From Nigrospora sphaerica (lineage: Eukaryota; Ascomycota; Sordariomycetes; Amphisphaeriales; Apiosporaceae): a stretch of DNA of 64,000 nt. This document shows, in pieces, positions 33,258-44,629 of the stretch. A program made the translations under genes and the position numbers. The stretch spans positions 1,116,001 to 1,180,000 of the forward strand of contig JAGVVL010000009.1 of the NCBI GenBank assembly GCA_018287875.1. Direction: 5' to 3'. The notes under the pieces are model-generated. The model saw only the letters and a list, made by a program, of their open reading frames with translations, ran no database searches and was not told where the DNA came from. Positions within the stretch are counted from its first letter, which is position 1. Each line of letters begins with the position of its first letter.

Positions 33258-35502
33258 CGTGGCGGCGGCGGACTTCCGGCGAAGACCTCGTCAGGTTTGT
33301 GGTGTGGAATGAGAGACGATCAAGGTCGACACGCGCTTCATGGACGGGTCAGAGGGACTGGGCCGATGCTGCGATCTGTCAAAGGTCCCAAGGCAACCAA
33401 ATCGATGCCCAGGTATTTCGGACGCATCGCATAACGCTGCTGATGCTCGGAATAGAATGGAAGCCTGAGCAGCCCAGCTGACAAAGGCATCCATGAGAAA
33501 GACGGCACTTGGTTGGAGGAGCGACGCGCCACAGGCGGCAAAGGTTATTACACAGTAAAGCACCTTAGTAGCCCGGTACATCGCATCTAGGTTAGGTACT
33601 AATGATACATGTACATCGTGTACTTTATGGAGCTGTGAGAGGGATCTGCACTGCGTGCAGCAGCGTTCCAGCTTCTGGCAGCCGCGGTCTGCTGACTAAA
33701 ACATTTTGACGACCCCTGTGCACTTGTACGCTGGAAGGAGTTTGACTCAGCTCAACCATTGCCCTGGGATAGATCGATCGAGATACCACCCGCACTTATC
33801 GTAAACCCTTTGAGGGCTTCTCAGCGCCGATCGCGACGCCGACTGGAGACCAAGTGCACAGTAGCCTCCAACACCACACCCGTGATCCAGAGCGAAGTAA
33901 TGAGGGGCTTGCTGGTGCGAATAATCAGTCTTGGCTCGGGCGTCAATTGAAGGCCAAGATCAAAATAGAAGCAGATATAGCATCCACCGTTGGGGCGGAG
34001 GGACCGACAGCCTTCACTCTAAAACAATCCGCGGCCCGTCTACCGAATCCCTCCGAGCTCTGTTTCGCCAATGCGAGGACCTCTCCGTGTCAAGGTCGCA
34101 GAAACGAACCGTTGGCTTGGGTGTCTCGGCTCTACCGTCTATGACGCCCCAATCAGCTAGCAATCCACCTCTTAGCCCTTGGTGGCTTAATCCGGTGGAC
34201 GCGGCGGTTCCAACTCAACTAGGCCCTATGCAAACACGGCCCGGCCCATGATGGTCTGCCGCGACAGCGACCAAACCCACCCCACGCGTGTTCATGCGGT
34301 CCCAACGTCAACCTTCAAGTATATTGCGCCGTAAGGCAGTGCGTGAGCCGGGCGGTGGTCGACGCTGACATGATCACCGCCGTCGATCTCTGCACAGCCA
34401 CCCACTGTTAAACTGAAACTGTTCCCGTGGCTCTGGGGTAGACGCTTGTCCGGTGTGGTTATGCGAACCTACGGGGGACAAACACGCTCTCTCCTCGGCC
34501 GAAACAGTGGAACAAACAGCCTCATCAACAACGTCGGACATATACAACGATGCGTGGCAGAGAGTCGCCTAGCTTTGGAGGCTTCTTCTTGGCGCCGCAT
34601 CTCGAACGACCTGTTCAGAAGCCGGGTTGGCGACTTGGGCTACCAGCCTAGCCCTTCGTCCTCGTGTTCCCCCTCCGCTACGTACTTTATTCCATCGTTC
34701 AGAGATGGCCTATCCGCTGATTCCGTCACATGGAACGGATCTGGGGACGAGATGGAGACTCGCTGCTCGCCCTGCATCGAGTCTTGGGTCGTCTCAAAAT
34801 CTCATTAGCGGCCTTGAGGAAAACGTCTTGCCCTTGCCGACTTGACAGCCAGTGGCAACATGTGGCCCGACCGCTCGCGTTGTTATATACACAGCAGACC
34901 GGAAAGCCCGGTCGTTGCGGGAGCGCGATCATGCTGCCACATCGCAGCTGTCACATCCACTATAGTGGGGCTTTCGCCATACTCTAGCTCGTGTGTACGG
35001 GAGATTGAAGCTACTTTAAGGGGGCCTGTATCGACAGGGATCTGAAATATGGCACCACGCAACCGAGATCGCATTCTGCCTTGCTGCTACCCTAGCGTGG
35101 CATTCTTCTGGTTACAGCGTATTGTGTTCGTTGTTTTTCCCGGCGCGAGCATGGGGGGCCCCGTGCAACATGCATTTCCTCTGGAACCTCCAAGCCTGGG
35201 CCGGCTCCGGTTCTGCACGGCCGGTCGTTGAAACGTCCCTCGGCTTCGTATAAGGAACAAGGCCTACCCCGACAGGGCAGACGACCTTGCTACTTACAGG
35301 CCCGGCGCGCGCCCTCGTTTCCAACCCATATCACCACCCACACTCGTTTACATACCCAAGAGACGACCAGCCAGCCTATCGTTCGCGTGCTGAGTTGAAC
35401 TCACCACCCTAACAGACGGAAGCTGATCTGACCCAGCGCCCCGAAGTCCTACGCTCGTTTTTCTTCTATTCTTGACACTCTTTTCCAGCTTCTTCTCCCA
35501 AC
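33258..35502. other. Divergent intergenic region, no gene seen
   Basis: About 2.2 kb between the WSS1 start (minus) and the protease start (plus). Only short scattered frames are present, none with recognisable content. CT-rich sequence precedes the protease start at 35455-35500. Confidence 0.5.
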
Positions 35503-37271
35503 ATGAAATATCTTCATCTTGCTGCCGTGGCAGCGTCCCTTCTTTCCCAGGACGGTGTATTGGTCGCTGCCGCCCCGGCTCCCCTCTTTCTGCATGATGT
35601 TGTGCGGGTGGGCGAGCAGGTGGGCGAGCAGGTGGGCGCAATACTGAAAGGTCTGACCTTCAGAATCGACCAGGTGCCGAATCCCAGGCACTCGGGTTAC
35701 CAGAACGGAGCGGTCGACCTCGCCAAGGCGTATTCGAAGTACGGCTGCCAGATCGACGACGACCTGCAGGACGCGGTGTGCAAATTCTTTGCCGACCTGG
35801 GCCTCAGCAGCGGCCGATGCGCTGAGCGGGCCATAGGGGGCGGCGTTCAACCCGGTGGAGGCAGCGGATACCCCAGTCAGGGCGGAGATGGAGGCGCCAG
35901 CAGCCAACCCGGTGGAGGTAGCGGATTCCCCAGCGAAGGTGGAAACGGAGGCGCCAGCAGCCAACCCGGTGGAGGTAGCGGAACCCCCAGCGAGGGTGGA
36001 AACGGAGGCGCCAGCAGCCAGCCCGGTGGAGGTAGCGAAACCCCCAGCGAAGGTGAATATGGAGGCGGCAGCTATCAGCCCGGCAGCGGCGGCGGCAGCG
36101 TCCCCAGCCAAGGTGGAAGCGGAGGTGCCGCCGGAACTGCGGGGCCGCAGGGGCAAGGCATGGTGGAGGCGGCGCCGGCGTCCTTTGACGCGCAGTACCT
36201 GTGCCCCGTGCAGATCGGCACGCCGCCGCAGACGCTAAACCTCAACTTCGACACGGGCTCGTCGGACCTCTGGGTCTTCAGCACGCAGACGCCGCGCGAC
36301 CAGGTGCGGGGCCAGACGGTGTACGACATGAGCCGCAGCTCGACGGCGAAGCGGCTCGAGGGCGCGTCGTGGGAAATCAGCTACGGCGACGGCAGCGAGT
36401 CCGCCGGCGACGTCTACACCGACGTCGTCCGCATCGGCGGCATCGCCGTCGCCAACCAGGCTGTCGAGTCGGCCCGCAAGGTCTCGAACCAGTTCACCGA
36501 GAACGCCGACTCGGACGGCCTGCTCGGCCTCGGCATCAGCATCATCAACACGGTCCGGCCCACGCCCCAGAAGACCTTCTTCGATAACGCCATGGCCGAA
36601 CTGGAGGCCCCCGTCTTCACTGCCAACCTGAAAAAGGGAGCTCGTACGTTTCCCCCCCACTCTTGCCCCTTTCCCTTCGTATCTCCCTCTTACCCCAGGG
36701 GATGACTTCTTCTGTGCCTTGAGAAAGGAGGACTTTGCTAACAATGACTGCAGCCGGGAGCTACAACTTCGGGTCCATCGACAAGAGCGAGTACACGGGC
36801 GACATCCTGTACGCGCCGGCCAACACGTCGACCGGCTTCTGGGCCTTCGATATGACGGGCTTCAAGGTGGGCAGCGGGGCAGCGGTGTCGTCGGCGCACC
36901 AGGCCATCGCCGACACGGGCACGACGCTGCTGCTGTTGCCCGACGACGCGGTGCGCGCCTACTACGCGCAGGTGGCGGGGGCGAAACACAGCGCGGCGGC
37001 CGGCGGTTATGTGTACCCCTGCGCGTCGGCGCTGCCCGACTACACGGCAGTGCTGAGCGGCGGCGGTACCGTCGTCGTGCCCGGTGCCTACATCAACTAC
37101 TCCCCCGTCGACACCAACTCGTTCGCAACGGCCAAGACGTGCTTTGGCGGCATCCAGACTTCCCCCGCCGACTTTCCCTTCGCCATCTACGGCGACATCT
37201 TCCTCAAGGCCCTCTTCGTCGTCTTCGACGGCGGCAACCGGCGGATCGGCTTCGCCGCCAAGAACCTGTAG
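35503..37271 (+). CDS. Secreted pepsin-like aspartic protease with Gly/Ser/Gln repeat insert
   Basis: Exons 35503-36643 and 36754-37271 give 552 residues; the GTACGT donor and TGCAG acceptor rejoin KKGAPGSYNFGSIDKSEY. A signal peptide (about residues 1-24) is followed by a propeptide ending FRIDQVPNPR...DLAKAYSKYG. The A1 catalytic domain begins near residue 227. Catalytic Asp250 is in FDTGSSDLWVFS and Asp434 in IADTGTTLLLLP, with the flap YGDGS and the Cys pair (YPCASALPDY, KTCFGGIQ) as in endothiapepsin/penicillopepsin. Unusual: about 145 residues separate the YSKYG of the propeptide from the catalytic domain. This stretch has three cysteines (GCQIDDDLQDAVCKFFADL and GRC) and then five 19-residue Gly/Ser/Gln/Pro repeats; most fungal relatives have a short junction there. 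The extracellular function is probably acid proteolysis. Confidence 0.93.
35833..36120 (+). repeat. Five degenerate 57-bp repeats in the protease gene
   Basis: In-frame tandem repeats encoding variants of GGASSQPGGGSGxPSEGGN (residues 111-206). Copies 2 and 3 differ at only one residue; the outer copies are more diverged, as expected from internal duplication. Confidence 0.9.
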
Positions 37272-38584
37272 GGCAAGAGCGAACGGCTTTGGGAGGGGGC
37301 GTCATGGCGGTTTCGGGGCTACGGCGTCCGACACAGGTACAGAAAGAAAGTGGGTTTGGCGGACACTTTGGTTTCAGCGTACGACACATGATATGAAGAA
37401 AAGAAAAACACGATACCGTTTGATGAGTTATAAATTCATGTTTCCTTTCTCGACATTGTCCAATTCAACAGTCAATACTATGTTCACTTATTCTTCCGAC
37501 AAGCAGCCCAGCCTTGGGTTATCTTACATGCCTTTCGCTTCACTCCCACGTTGGACGTCTTCGGAGCCACGGTAGAGCAGCCCTATGAATGTTGTGCAGC
37601 TTGCGAAGGCCATGCTGGAACAACATACCGCAGAATGACGAGGCCTCTTTCTCCCCTGCCCCTTCCGCGCTTTTCCAAGAACAGGGGGAGATTCACGACG
37701 CGCACATTGGGTGACGGCCTCATGACCCCCGACGGCGGCCGGTATCGCTGATATGCCGCTGGCTTCCTCTGGTTCCCCGCTTTGAATTGGATACACCGCC
37801 CTCGAATACGCCAGGACCGGGGTTTCGCTGCCAAGACACCGTCGCTCCGGCTTCAAGCAAGTCTTTGCCTCCCGAATCTCCTGCCCGTCGTGGCCACGAA
37901 AACAAAAACGCGCGAGGTTCTTACATGGCTCTTCTCGCAGTCTACGCAAAGACGTATCATCGCCCGCACTCCTCTGGCCGCCTACGCGGGGCCCCGCGGA
38001 AGATTTCGCCTCACGGGGGCGAAGAGACGACTTGTAGGCAGAGCGGCGGCCCATTTCATAAACGAGAGGGTAAGGGTATACGAAGATAGTAAGACTAAAG
38101 GGGCACGGATTGAGAAGGGGAAGGGGCACGGATAGCCACTACGGTGGCAGCGGCCGTCAACTGGGGCTGCCGATGTGACGTGTACGGTGGATGCCGGGGG
38201 GCGGGGAAACAGTTAGAAAGTAGCATGCAGTATTCCATTGAACCACATACAGAGCTTCTCCTCTCGTGTACATGTCCCTAGGCAGCTGAGTTTTTCGGAA
38301 CGGCCCGCGCCGTACCCGTGTCGGATGCGCCGCACGCAACCGAGGCCCCTCTGCCCTGGAACAGCCCGGAGCAGCTACGCAGCCGTGGCTCGTGCCGAAA
38401 TATCATGCAGCAGTTCCAAGCCTCCGTGTATACAAACGTGTGCTAGCATAAACGGTGGCGACAGCGACCTGTTTTCCTCGTTTCCCCCACTTGTTTCCAC
38501 GCTCTCTTCTCTCGACAGCAACTAGCGGGAGAGGGCGGCGCCGAGGAAGGAAGAGAGCGGGGGGCTTGGGAAGGAAAACATGGT
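37272..38584. other. Intergenic, no gene seen
   Basis: Convergent 3' ends of the protease and the 150-residue unknown gene. A 201-codon minus frame (37524-38129) shows no domain and is rejected. Confidence 0.5.
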
Positions 38585-39037
38585 CTATTCGAAGCCACGG
38601 TCGATCTTGCCGCCGGGGAGGACGACGTCGGCCAGGTCGTACTCCTCGAGGTCCCAGGGGAAGCCCTGCTGGGCGGAGAGGTCGGCGCGGCTGCGGGGGG
38701 TGGAGAGGACGACGACGCACTGGTAGGGGCCGAGGGAGAGGCTGACGAGGCGGTAGAGGCCGCGGGCGACGTGCTTGGTGACCTGGCGCAGCACGCAGTG
38801 GTGGTCCTGGTTGGTGCCGGTGCGCAGGCCGCGGAAGTCGGACCCGGCGTCGATGTTGACGTAGTGCACGTCGACCTTGCTCGCCACCACGAGCCCCGTC
38901 GGCCGGTCCGGCCCCGGCCACGCCGCCGGGTTCTGCGACGGGTCCACCGTGTACGACACGTACCGGTACGCCTCGTCGTCGGCCTGCGCCGCCGCGTGCG
39001 CCTCGGGCGCCGCTTCCGCGCCCTCCTCCGGCGCCAT
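38585..39037 (-). CDS. Unknown 150-residue protein
   Basis: Intronless frame from a true ATG at 39037 (GGCGCCATGG-like context on the minus strand reads CAGCATGGCG). I do not recognise the family. The first 25 residues are Ala/Glu-rich and look disordered. The remainder looks folded, alternating strand-like stretches: YRYVSYTVDPSQ, GLVVASKVDVHYVNIDAG, CVLRQVTKHVARGLYRLVSL, LGPYQCVVVLSTP and DLADVVLPGGKIDRGFE. There is no signal peptide or membrane segment. It is divergent from a small secreted protein gene (755 bases apart). Codon use is GC-biased like its neighbours, and overlapping longer frames on both strands lack this patterning. Confidence 0.68.
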   Translation of the reverse strand: MAPEEGAEAAPEAHAAAQADDEAYRYVSYTVDPSQNPAAWPGPDRPTGLVVASKVDVHYVNIDAGSDFRGLRTGTNQDHHCVLRQVTKHVARGLYRLVSLSLGPYQCVVVLSTPRSRADLSAQQGFPWDLEEYDLADVVLPGGKIDRGFE

Positions 39038-39793
39038 GCTGAGCCGAACGGGAAATCGGGCGACCGGGCGCGTGTGGCTGGGGGTGGGGAGGGGGAAAGG
39101 GGGGAGGGGTGGGCGGCTAAAGGAGCGGGGGTAGGGAAAAGACGACGGCCTTTGCTTCCGCCGCGTATGGGTGTTGCCGTGGGAGGAAAGTGAGATGTCG
39201 AAGAAGCGGGACGGGGGAAAAGGTGAAGGGAATTGCAGAAGATGCCCGGCGCTTGGAATGTCGTGTCCTCGTCCCCTCCCCCCCCTTCATCGGGCCTCCA
39301 ACTAGGTCTGGTCACGATGGGCTGTGGTCCGGATCGTTGATTGCTTGCCTTATATGGGGCACCATCGACGTGTTGCGTCTCCACTATCAAGCATGTATCA
39401 CACGCAGCCAAAGCAACAAATCTGGTAGGCTGCATATCAAACTGTGGTGCCTTTTTTTTTCCTCCTCGTTGGCAGGGTCGCCCGGCGGCAAGGCCAGGGC
39501 CCTCCCTCTGCTGCAGGACATTTACTTGGTAGAGAATAGAGCAGGGCCGGCGGGCAGGCAGTACGGCATCTATTAAAGGTCGAGCGGCTTCACCGGTCCT
39601 CTTCTGGTGACTTGTCATTACTCTCCCACTTCCCCTCCCCCGCCGTCTGCCAACCCACCGCGCATTTCCTTTTTCTTCCCACACGCGCCCGCCAGCGCCA
39701 TGAACTTGCCCCTCCGTCATGGTACAGTGACGAACGCCCCCGCCCCTGCCGTCCCGGTTTCCCGTTCTGACCCTCAGCCTCCCAGTCGCCATC
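39038..39793. promoter_or_regulatory. Divergent promoter region, unknown gene / small secreted protein
   Basis: 756 bases between two diverging starts. A tctattaaag box occurs about 225 bases before the secreted-protein start, and CT-rich sequence (39615-39700) lies just upstream of it, a common fungal promoter/leader feature. No gene seen. Confidence 0.45.
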
Positions 39794-40123
39794 ATGCTGC
39801 TCTTCCTCGGTCTCTGTCTCGGCGCCGTGGTAGTTGCCAACCCGGTTTCCGCCGCCGCGTCCGGGGCGGACAGGGCCGATGCTCCGCCGTCGGCGGCGGC
39901 GCCGGGCCCTTCCTCTCCTCTCCTAGACCCCAACGCCATGGGAGGAGGCCACATCTTCGTGTGCGACGACTGGCACCTCGGCAAACGCTGCCGGGCCAGC
40001 CCCCTGAACTTTCGCTGTACCCGGGACGGCCATATGCAATATGACGAGCCTGACAACCGGTGCAGGGATAAGACCAGGTGTAGCTGTGAGATGCCCCGGC
40101 GTCTGGAGTTAAGGAAGCGGTAA
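39794..40123 (+). CDS. Small secreted cysteine-rich protein
   Basis: Intronless, 109 residues, true ATG in GCCATCATGC. MLLFLGLCLGAVVVANPVSA is a signal peptide, probably cut near residue 15-20, followed by an Ala/Pro/Ser-rich linker to about residue 47. The last 60 residues hold six cysteines (57, 66, 75, 90, 96, 98) with spacing C-x8-C-x8-C-x14-C-x5-CxC, enough for three disulfides, and end in a basic tail (RLELRKR). No known antimicrobial, hydrophobin, CFEM or killer-toxin signature fits. Proteins of this size and pattern include candidate effectors and secreted antimicrobial peptides, but function cannot be read from the sequence. Confidence 0.75.
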   Translation: MLLFLGLCLGAVVVANPVSAAASGADRADAPPSAAAPGPSSPLLDPNAMGGGHIFVCDDWHLGKRCRASPLNFRCTRDGHMQYDEPDNRCRDKTRCSCEMPRRLELRKR

Positions 40124-41788
40124 GGCACGGAAGGACGAGCGGGCATTTGCGCTCCGCGGGTTACGCTCAAAGGCGTTTATTATTGCTTTTTCCTCGCTGG
40201 TTTTCCGGCGGAGGCATGTGTCGGTTGGGGTCCAGTCCAGCGGCTACTAGTCGTCGGGACCCCGTCCTGGGTTCCCGTTCCGCAAAGCGGAGAGGACGCC
40301 CCCGGCGTGGAAATGGGAAGAGGGATCAACCTGGATTGGGGCGGAGGCCAACGAAGAAGCAAAATCCTGTGATTGGGCTCCGGAAATAGAGTCTTCCGAA
40401 AGGGGAAGGTCGGACGGCAGAGTGACGGGCTGGGCACTACATATGGATGTATACGACTAGGACTATGGGACGGACCCTGGGAACTGGCTTTGGATTTGGG
40501 GGCCCGGGATGTATTCCGGCTGGATTAGGACCTACCTACGGCAAGGGCGGCTTTGGATAAACTGCAAGCGTTTCCTACCTGTATACTAAGTACCTGTGTC
40601 TTGACTAGACCACCCGACTGGTCTTATTGGGAGCCTTCTCCAAACATCATTTGGGCATCAACCACCACAACCCTTCAGCGTCTTCTACCCTGTCTGTAGT
40701 TTGCGCCGCCCGGACTTTGACTTGTGTCGAGGAAAGGCCGGGTGTGGGTGGATTCATGAGACCACGGAGAATTCTGCCGCGGTAGGAGGATGACGACGAC
40801 GTGTTAGTCCTCGGTAGTCCTGCTCGGCACCAGAGGCTTGGGAACGACCCGCCTCAGCCTAGTAATCAATAACCTCTAGTCCTCTACCAAGGAACTAATG
40901 AGAACTTGTTTTGCAATGGTCCACTTCTGCGAGTCGATGCACATATACGTGGTGCCACACCAGAGGGCTTCGTTTCATCCTTTGGCGGTCCCACGAAGGG
41001 AAGACCCTCCGTTGTCGGCCAGGTTTTGTTCCTGATCCAGCACGCGGCAAACGGGGCGTATCGGCCGGATGCTTAAGCGACAGCGACAACCCTATGCTCG
41101 GTCCAGCTGGCGACTACAAATATACCGACCCACGCCAAAGCCACGTCGAACGATAAGCAGCTGGCAACACCAACTGAGCACCATACCATCCATCGCTTGG
41201 GGCGGCATCCTTGACAGGCGCCTCTCGTGACGAACCCAGCGGTGAACATCTCTTGCTCATTCCGACGGTGGTCTATGGTAGTACTTCCCGCACTTCGCGA
41301 CGTAGCGTTGCGACGAGTTTGCTTTCCAGGGCAAGCCATGATACGTGTAGATGGGAAGGGCAGTGGGCTCGAGTACCGACACGCTACTGAGGGAGGGATG
41401 GTGGTATTGATTTGCGGGGAGAGGAGGTCTACCTACAAAATACCACCACGGATCAAGGATGCCGTTTTCCCCCACCTTCCCCGGCGAAAAGGGTGGAAAA
41501 GAGGCGGGCGTCAATAACGGTCGTGCATACTACGTCACCAGCCAGCGTTTCGGATGCCGTCCCGTTCCTGCAGACGGATCGTCCGCTTATGTCGGCTTCC
41601 TCTGTTGGTATGCCTAAACTAAAACATCAACTTCCAGGGCCATCCACGACAGCTCCATGCCCACGCGACCAAGGCGCGGCATGGTCCAGCAAGACACGGA
41701 ATTCGTGTCACTGCGCGGCTCGGTTTCTTTGCCAGATGTCAGCAACCATCGACCCAGCGCCATTGCCCGCCGTGTGACGTGATCGACC
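40124..41788. other. Intergenic, no gene seen
   Basis: About 1.66 kb between two plus-strand genes. No convincing coding segment or RNA gene. Confidence 0.5.
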
Positions 41789-43754
41789 ATGGGCCAGGCT
41801 CATTCGGAAGAGGTCCGCTCCAAGGACGACATCACGGCCGAGCTGGTGAGTTTGCCCTGCCCGCGACATGCTCGCGGCCCCCGCGGACGCGTCGGCCTTC
41901 TGCACGGCTGCGCAACTGACACAACCGGCGCCGTTCGCTGTCCAGGCCGAGAAGTTTGCCCGCAAATGCTTCGAGCCCCTCGAGCTGTACTCCTTCAAGG
42001 ACAACTTCAAGTCGCTGGCCGACCACCAGCAGTCCATCCGCTACCTCAAGGAAGATTCCGTCGCGCGTTTCCTCGAGCTGCCCGACGTCCTCAATGTCTC
42101 GCCCGTCATCTTTCAGATGCTCTCCTACATGGGCGCCTTCCCCTTCCTCGAAGACGCCCCCGCCGTGTTGGGCTTCGAGCAGATGATCATCTGCGTCGCC
42201 ATCCTCACCGACCGGTACAACAAAATCCTGGCCCGCGGCGCCGCCACCCGGCGCAAGCTGCTGTTCAAGAGCCTGGCCGTATACGACCGTAGACTGTCGG
42301 AGAAGGAGAAGCCGGCGCCGCCGCCCACGGGCGAGGCCACTGCCTCGAGCAGCGGCGGGACGACGACCCATGCGCCGGGCTTCGCCGTGGACGCCCCAGG
42401 CGAGGAACAGGACGACGACGGGCCCGAGGATGACGAGCTGGTATTGGCGGCCCTCAGTTCGCTGGATGTCGATGATGCCTTCAAGACGGGCGATGCGCAT
42501 GCCGCCACCACTCACGGCGCCATGATTCCTACCGACAATTTCCGGAGGCTCATAATGTTGCTCCTGCTGACCGCGCCGCTGAGTCCGCAGGAGAGTCTCT
42601 CCGCGTACGCCGATCGCGTCCAGGGCCCGGAGCTCGAGGTGCTTCGTAGTACGGCCGAGAACGTTCTATCGGCGCTGGTCAACGTTGAGGAGTCACCTGG
42701 CATCACTTTTGCACAATTCCGCCGCGTCGTACCCACCAACATGCCCTTTCTGTTTTATGGCTTCAATGCGCTGTTTGAGCACTTCCTGTTCTCGCGGAAC
42801 CTGGACCTCTCCAAACGGAAGAATAGCGATAGCGAGTCGACGTCTCCCCCTGCTGTTCAACACGCCCAAACGCTCGCTCCGCCGCCGCCGCCGCCGCCGC
42901 TATTGCAGGACACTGGCTCTATCCTGAACCCCACCGTTGTGTCGCAGCTGTCGTTCTTCATCCCTGGCCAGGAGCTCTTTCACCGCCTGCGCCTGCTCTA
43001 TTCCGGAGCCGACGACGGCTTTTCCATGGGCAGTTTCGAGACCAAGGTGTTCAACTGGCGCGCCCCCACGCTCCTGCTGGTGTCGGGGGTCCGCCTCCCG
43101 GAATCCGACCGTCCCACGGGATCCGAGGGCGTGTTCGCCGACTCGCTCCCGCCGAAGCGGTTCCCAAACGGAGGCGCCGCGCACCGCGACCGCCTCGTCT
43201 TTGGCGCCCTGATCCGGGAGCCCTGGCGGGCGTCGCACCGCGAGTGCTTCGGCGGTGAGGGCACGCTGCTGTTCCAGCTGGGGCCGACGCACGACGTGTT
43301 CCCGGCGTCGGCGGTGAACCGGGATTACGCCGTCTTCGCCAAGCCGCCGACGACGTTCCCGGGCCTCAGCTTCGGCTGCCCGCCGCCGCGGGCGACGCAG
43401 TCGGCACGGCACCCGACGCTGCGCGCCCTGGGGCCCGTGTCCCTCGTCGTCGACAGTAGCTTCGAGTACGGCGTCTTCACGCATGACTACACGTCGCGCG
43501 GCGGCGCCTACGCGCCGAGCGCCGCCCGCCGCTACGACTGGCAGGAGCGCTTCCAGGTCCAGGACATGGAGGTCTGGGGCTGCGGCGGCGACGAAGAGGC
43601 CCGCATCCAGCGCGAGCGCTGGGAATGGGAGGCCCGCGAGGCCGAGGCCCGCCGCCGCATCAACCTCGGCACCGGCGACCAGGAGGCCGACCGCGCCCTG
43701 CTCGAAATGGCCGGCCTCGTGGGAGCCAACAGATCCGGGGGCTCCATGGCTTAG
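41789..43754 (+). CDS. RTC5: TLDc-domain protein Rtc5
   Basis: Exons 41789-41845 and 41946-43754 give 621 residues (GTGAGT donor, TCCAG acceptor, phase 0). The protein begins MGQAHSEEVRSKDDITAEL, with Gly2 suitable for N-myristoylation. The intron rejoins the conserved AEKFARKCFEPLELYSFKDN. A C-terminal TLDc domain (about residues 370-600) includes FNWRAPTLLLVSG, LVFGALIREPWR, GEGTLLFQLGP, SLVVDSSFEYGVFTHDYTSR and FQVQDMEVWGCGGDEEA. Yeast Rtc5 is a vacuole-associated protein that promotes disassembly of the V-ATPase; the name comes from a telomere-capping screen. Acidic (EEQDDDGPEDDE) and polyproline (eight prolines near residue 330) low-complexity inserts divide the N-terminal half. Confidence 0.93.
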
Positions 43755-44151
43755 GCACGCTAATGATGGTTCTAAATTGGCACGGGACGTACAGGAGGGC
43801 TGTCGGTGTCGGCGGGGATATCTTGAGCCCAGGTGTAGGCTCAATAGGGGGCACGACCAAGTCGATTTCTTAACGGATAGGCGTTCGTGCTAAGGATAAC
43901 GGCCGCCGAATCACAGTATAACCTAAGCATTCCGCGAGGTAGTATTTTCTGGTATTCTCAAGATCACACACGCCGAACAACTCTCCCCTCCAACCCTAGG
44001 GTATGCTGCGTCTTGCCCTGACGCAGCTGTACAGCTTAGGGGATATTCAATAAGGTTGTATCCATCGTCTCTGTACGCGCCTCGAAAAGACAATGGGGCG
44101 TGAAATGAGCGACGTCCCCTTGCCAGGGAAAGAAAAGGGGAAGAGGCAGTC
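43755..44151. other. Intergenic or 3' part of the next small gene
   Basis: Minus-strand frames here read partly protein-like (GYNLIEYPLSCTAASGQDAA), so 3' exons of the small gene at 44152-44629 cannot be excluded. Confidence 0.35.
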
Positions 44152-44629
44152 TCACCATGCCAATCGACCCGCCAGTGAATGATGCGACGAGAACCTGCCG
44201 CCACGAGTACCGCGAACCACACACTGCGAGCGGTAAAATAGGGGATGGGTTTCGGTACGCACCTTAATTCCGTCCAAAAAGTACCGGCGTTCGTCCTGAA
44301 AGACGGCGATGCCGAAGGGCATAATGCGCTGAACGCGGGATTCGCGATACGCGACCTAGACCTACGTCTCAGCAGCAACAGCAGCAGTCGGGTACTCTCA
44401 TCACCGTCATCCTTCCAACCTTGGGAAGAAACATAACAACAAGAAAAAGAAGAGGGAGAAGAAAAGAGGTACGCTCATAGCCTCCAAGCCGCACGGCGGC
44501 GTTTCCTTCCCGAGGAGGCTGGGGAGGAAGAGAGAGAGAGAGAGAGAAACGAGGGGACGGGAGGAGCAGATAGAGGAGGAGCAAATCACGTACGTAGATA
44601 TGGTTCGTCGGCGACGGGCTCGTCATCAT
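44152..44629 (-). CDS. Possible small spliced gene, unknown product
   Basis: Tentative model: exon 1 is 44629-44594 (MMTSPSPTNHIY) with a GTACGT donor; exon 2 starts at 44355 after CTAG and reads VAYRESRVQRIMPFGIAVFQ then DERRYFLDGIK in phase. After LDGIK there is a GTGCGT donor, but the nearest acceptor would leave a 39-nt intron, too short for fungi. Reading through gives 79 residues and a stop at 44154. The C-terminus is therefore uncertain, and frames further left (FTGGSIGM, GYNLIEYPL) may belong. The compact, charged RxxRIxPFG segment looks like a short mitochondrial or membrane-associated protein, but I name no family. Confidence 0.35.
44526..44547. repeat. GA microsatellite
   Basis: Imperfect (GA)n tract, within the proposed first intron of the small minus-strand gene. 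Confidence 0.75.

Noticed and set aside
38443..40170. 575-codon minus-strand open frame
   Set aside because: It overlaps the better-supported 150-residue gene and the secreted protein gene, is Arg/Pro-rich low complexity and shows no motif.
44224..44262. Second intron in the small gene at 44152-44629
   Set aside because: Splice sites match, but 39 nt is below the usual minimum for fungal introns, so I read through.
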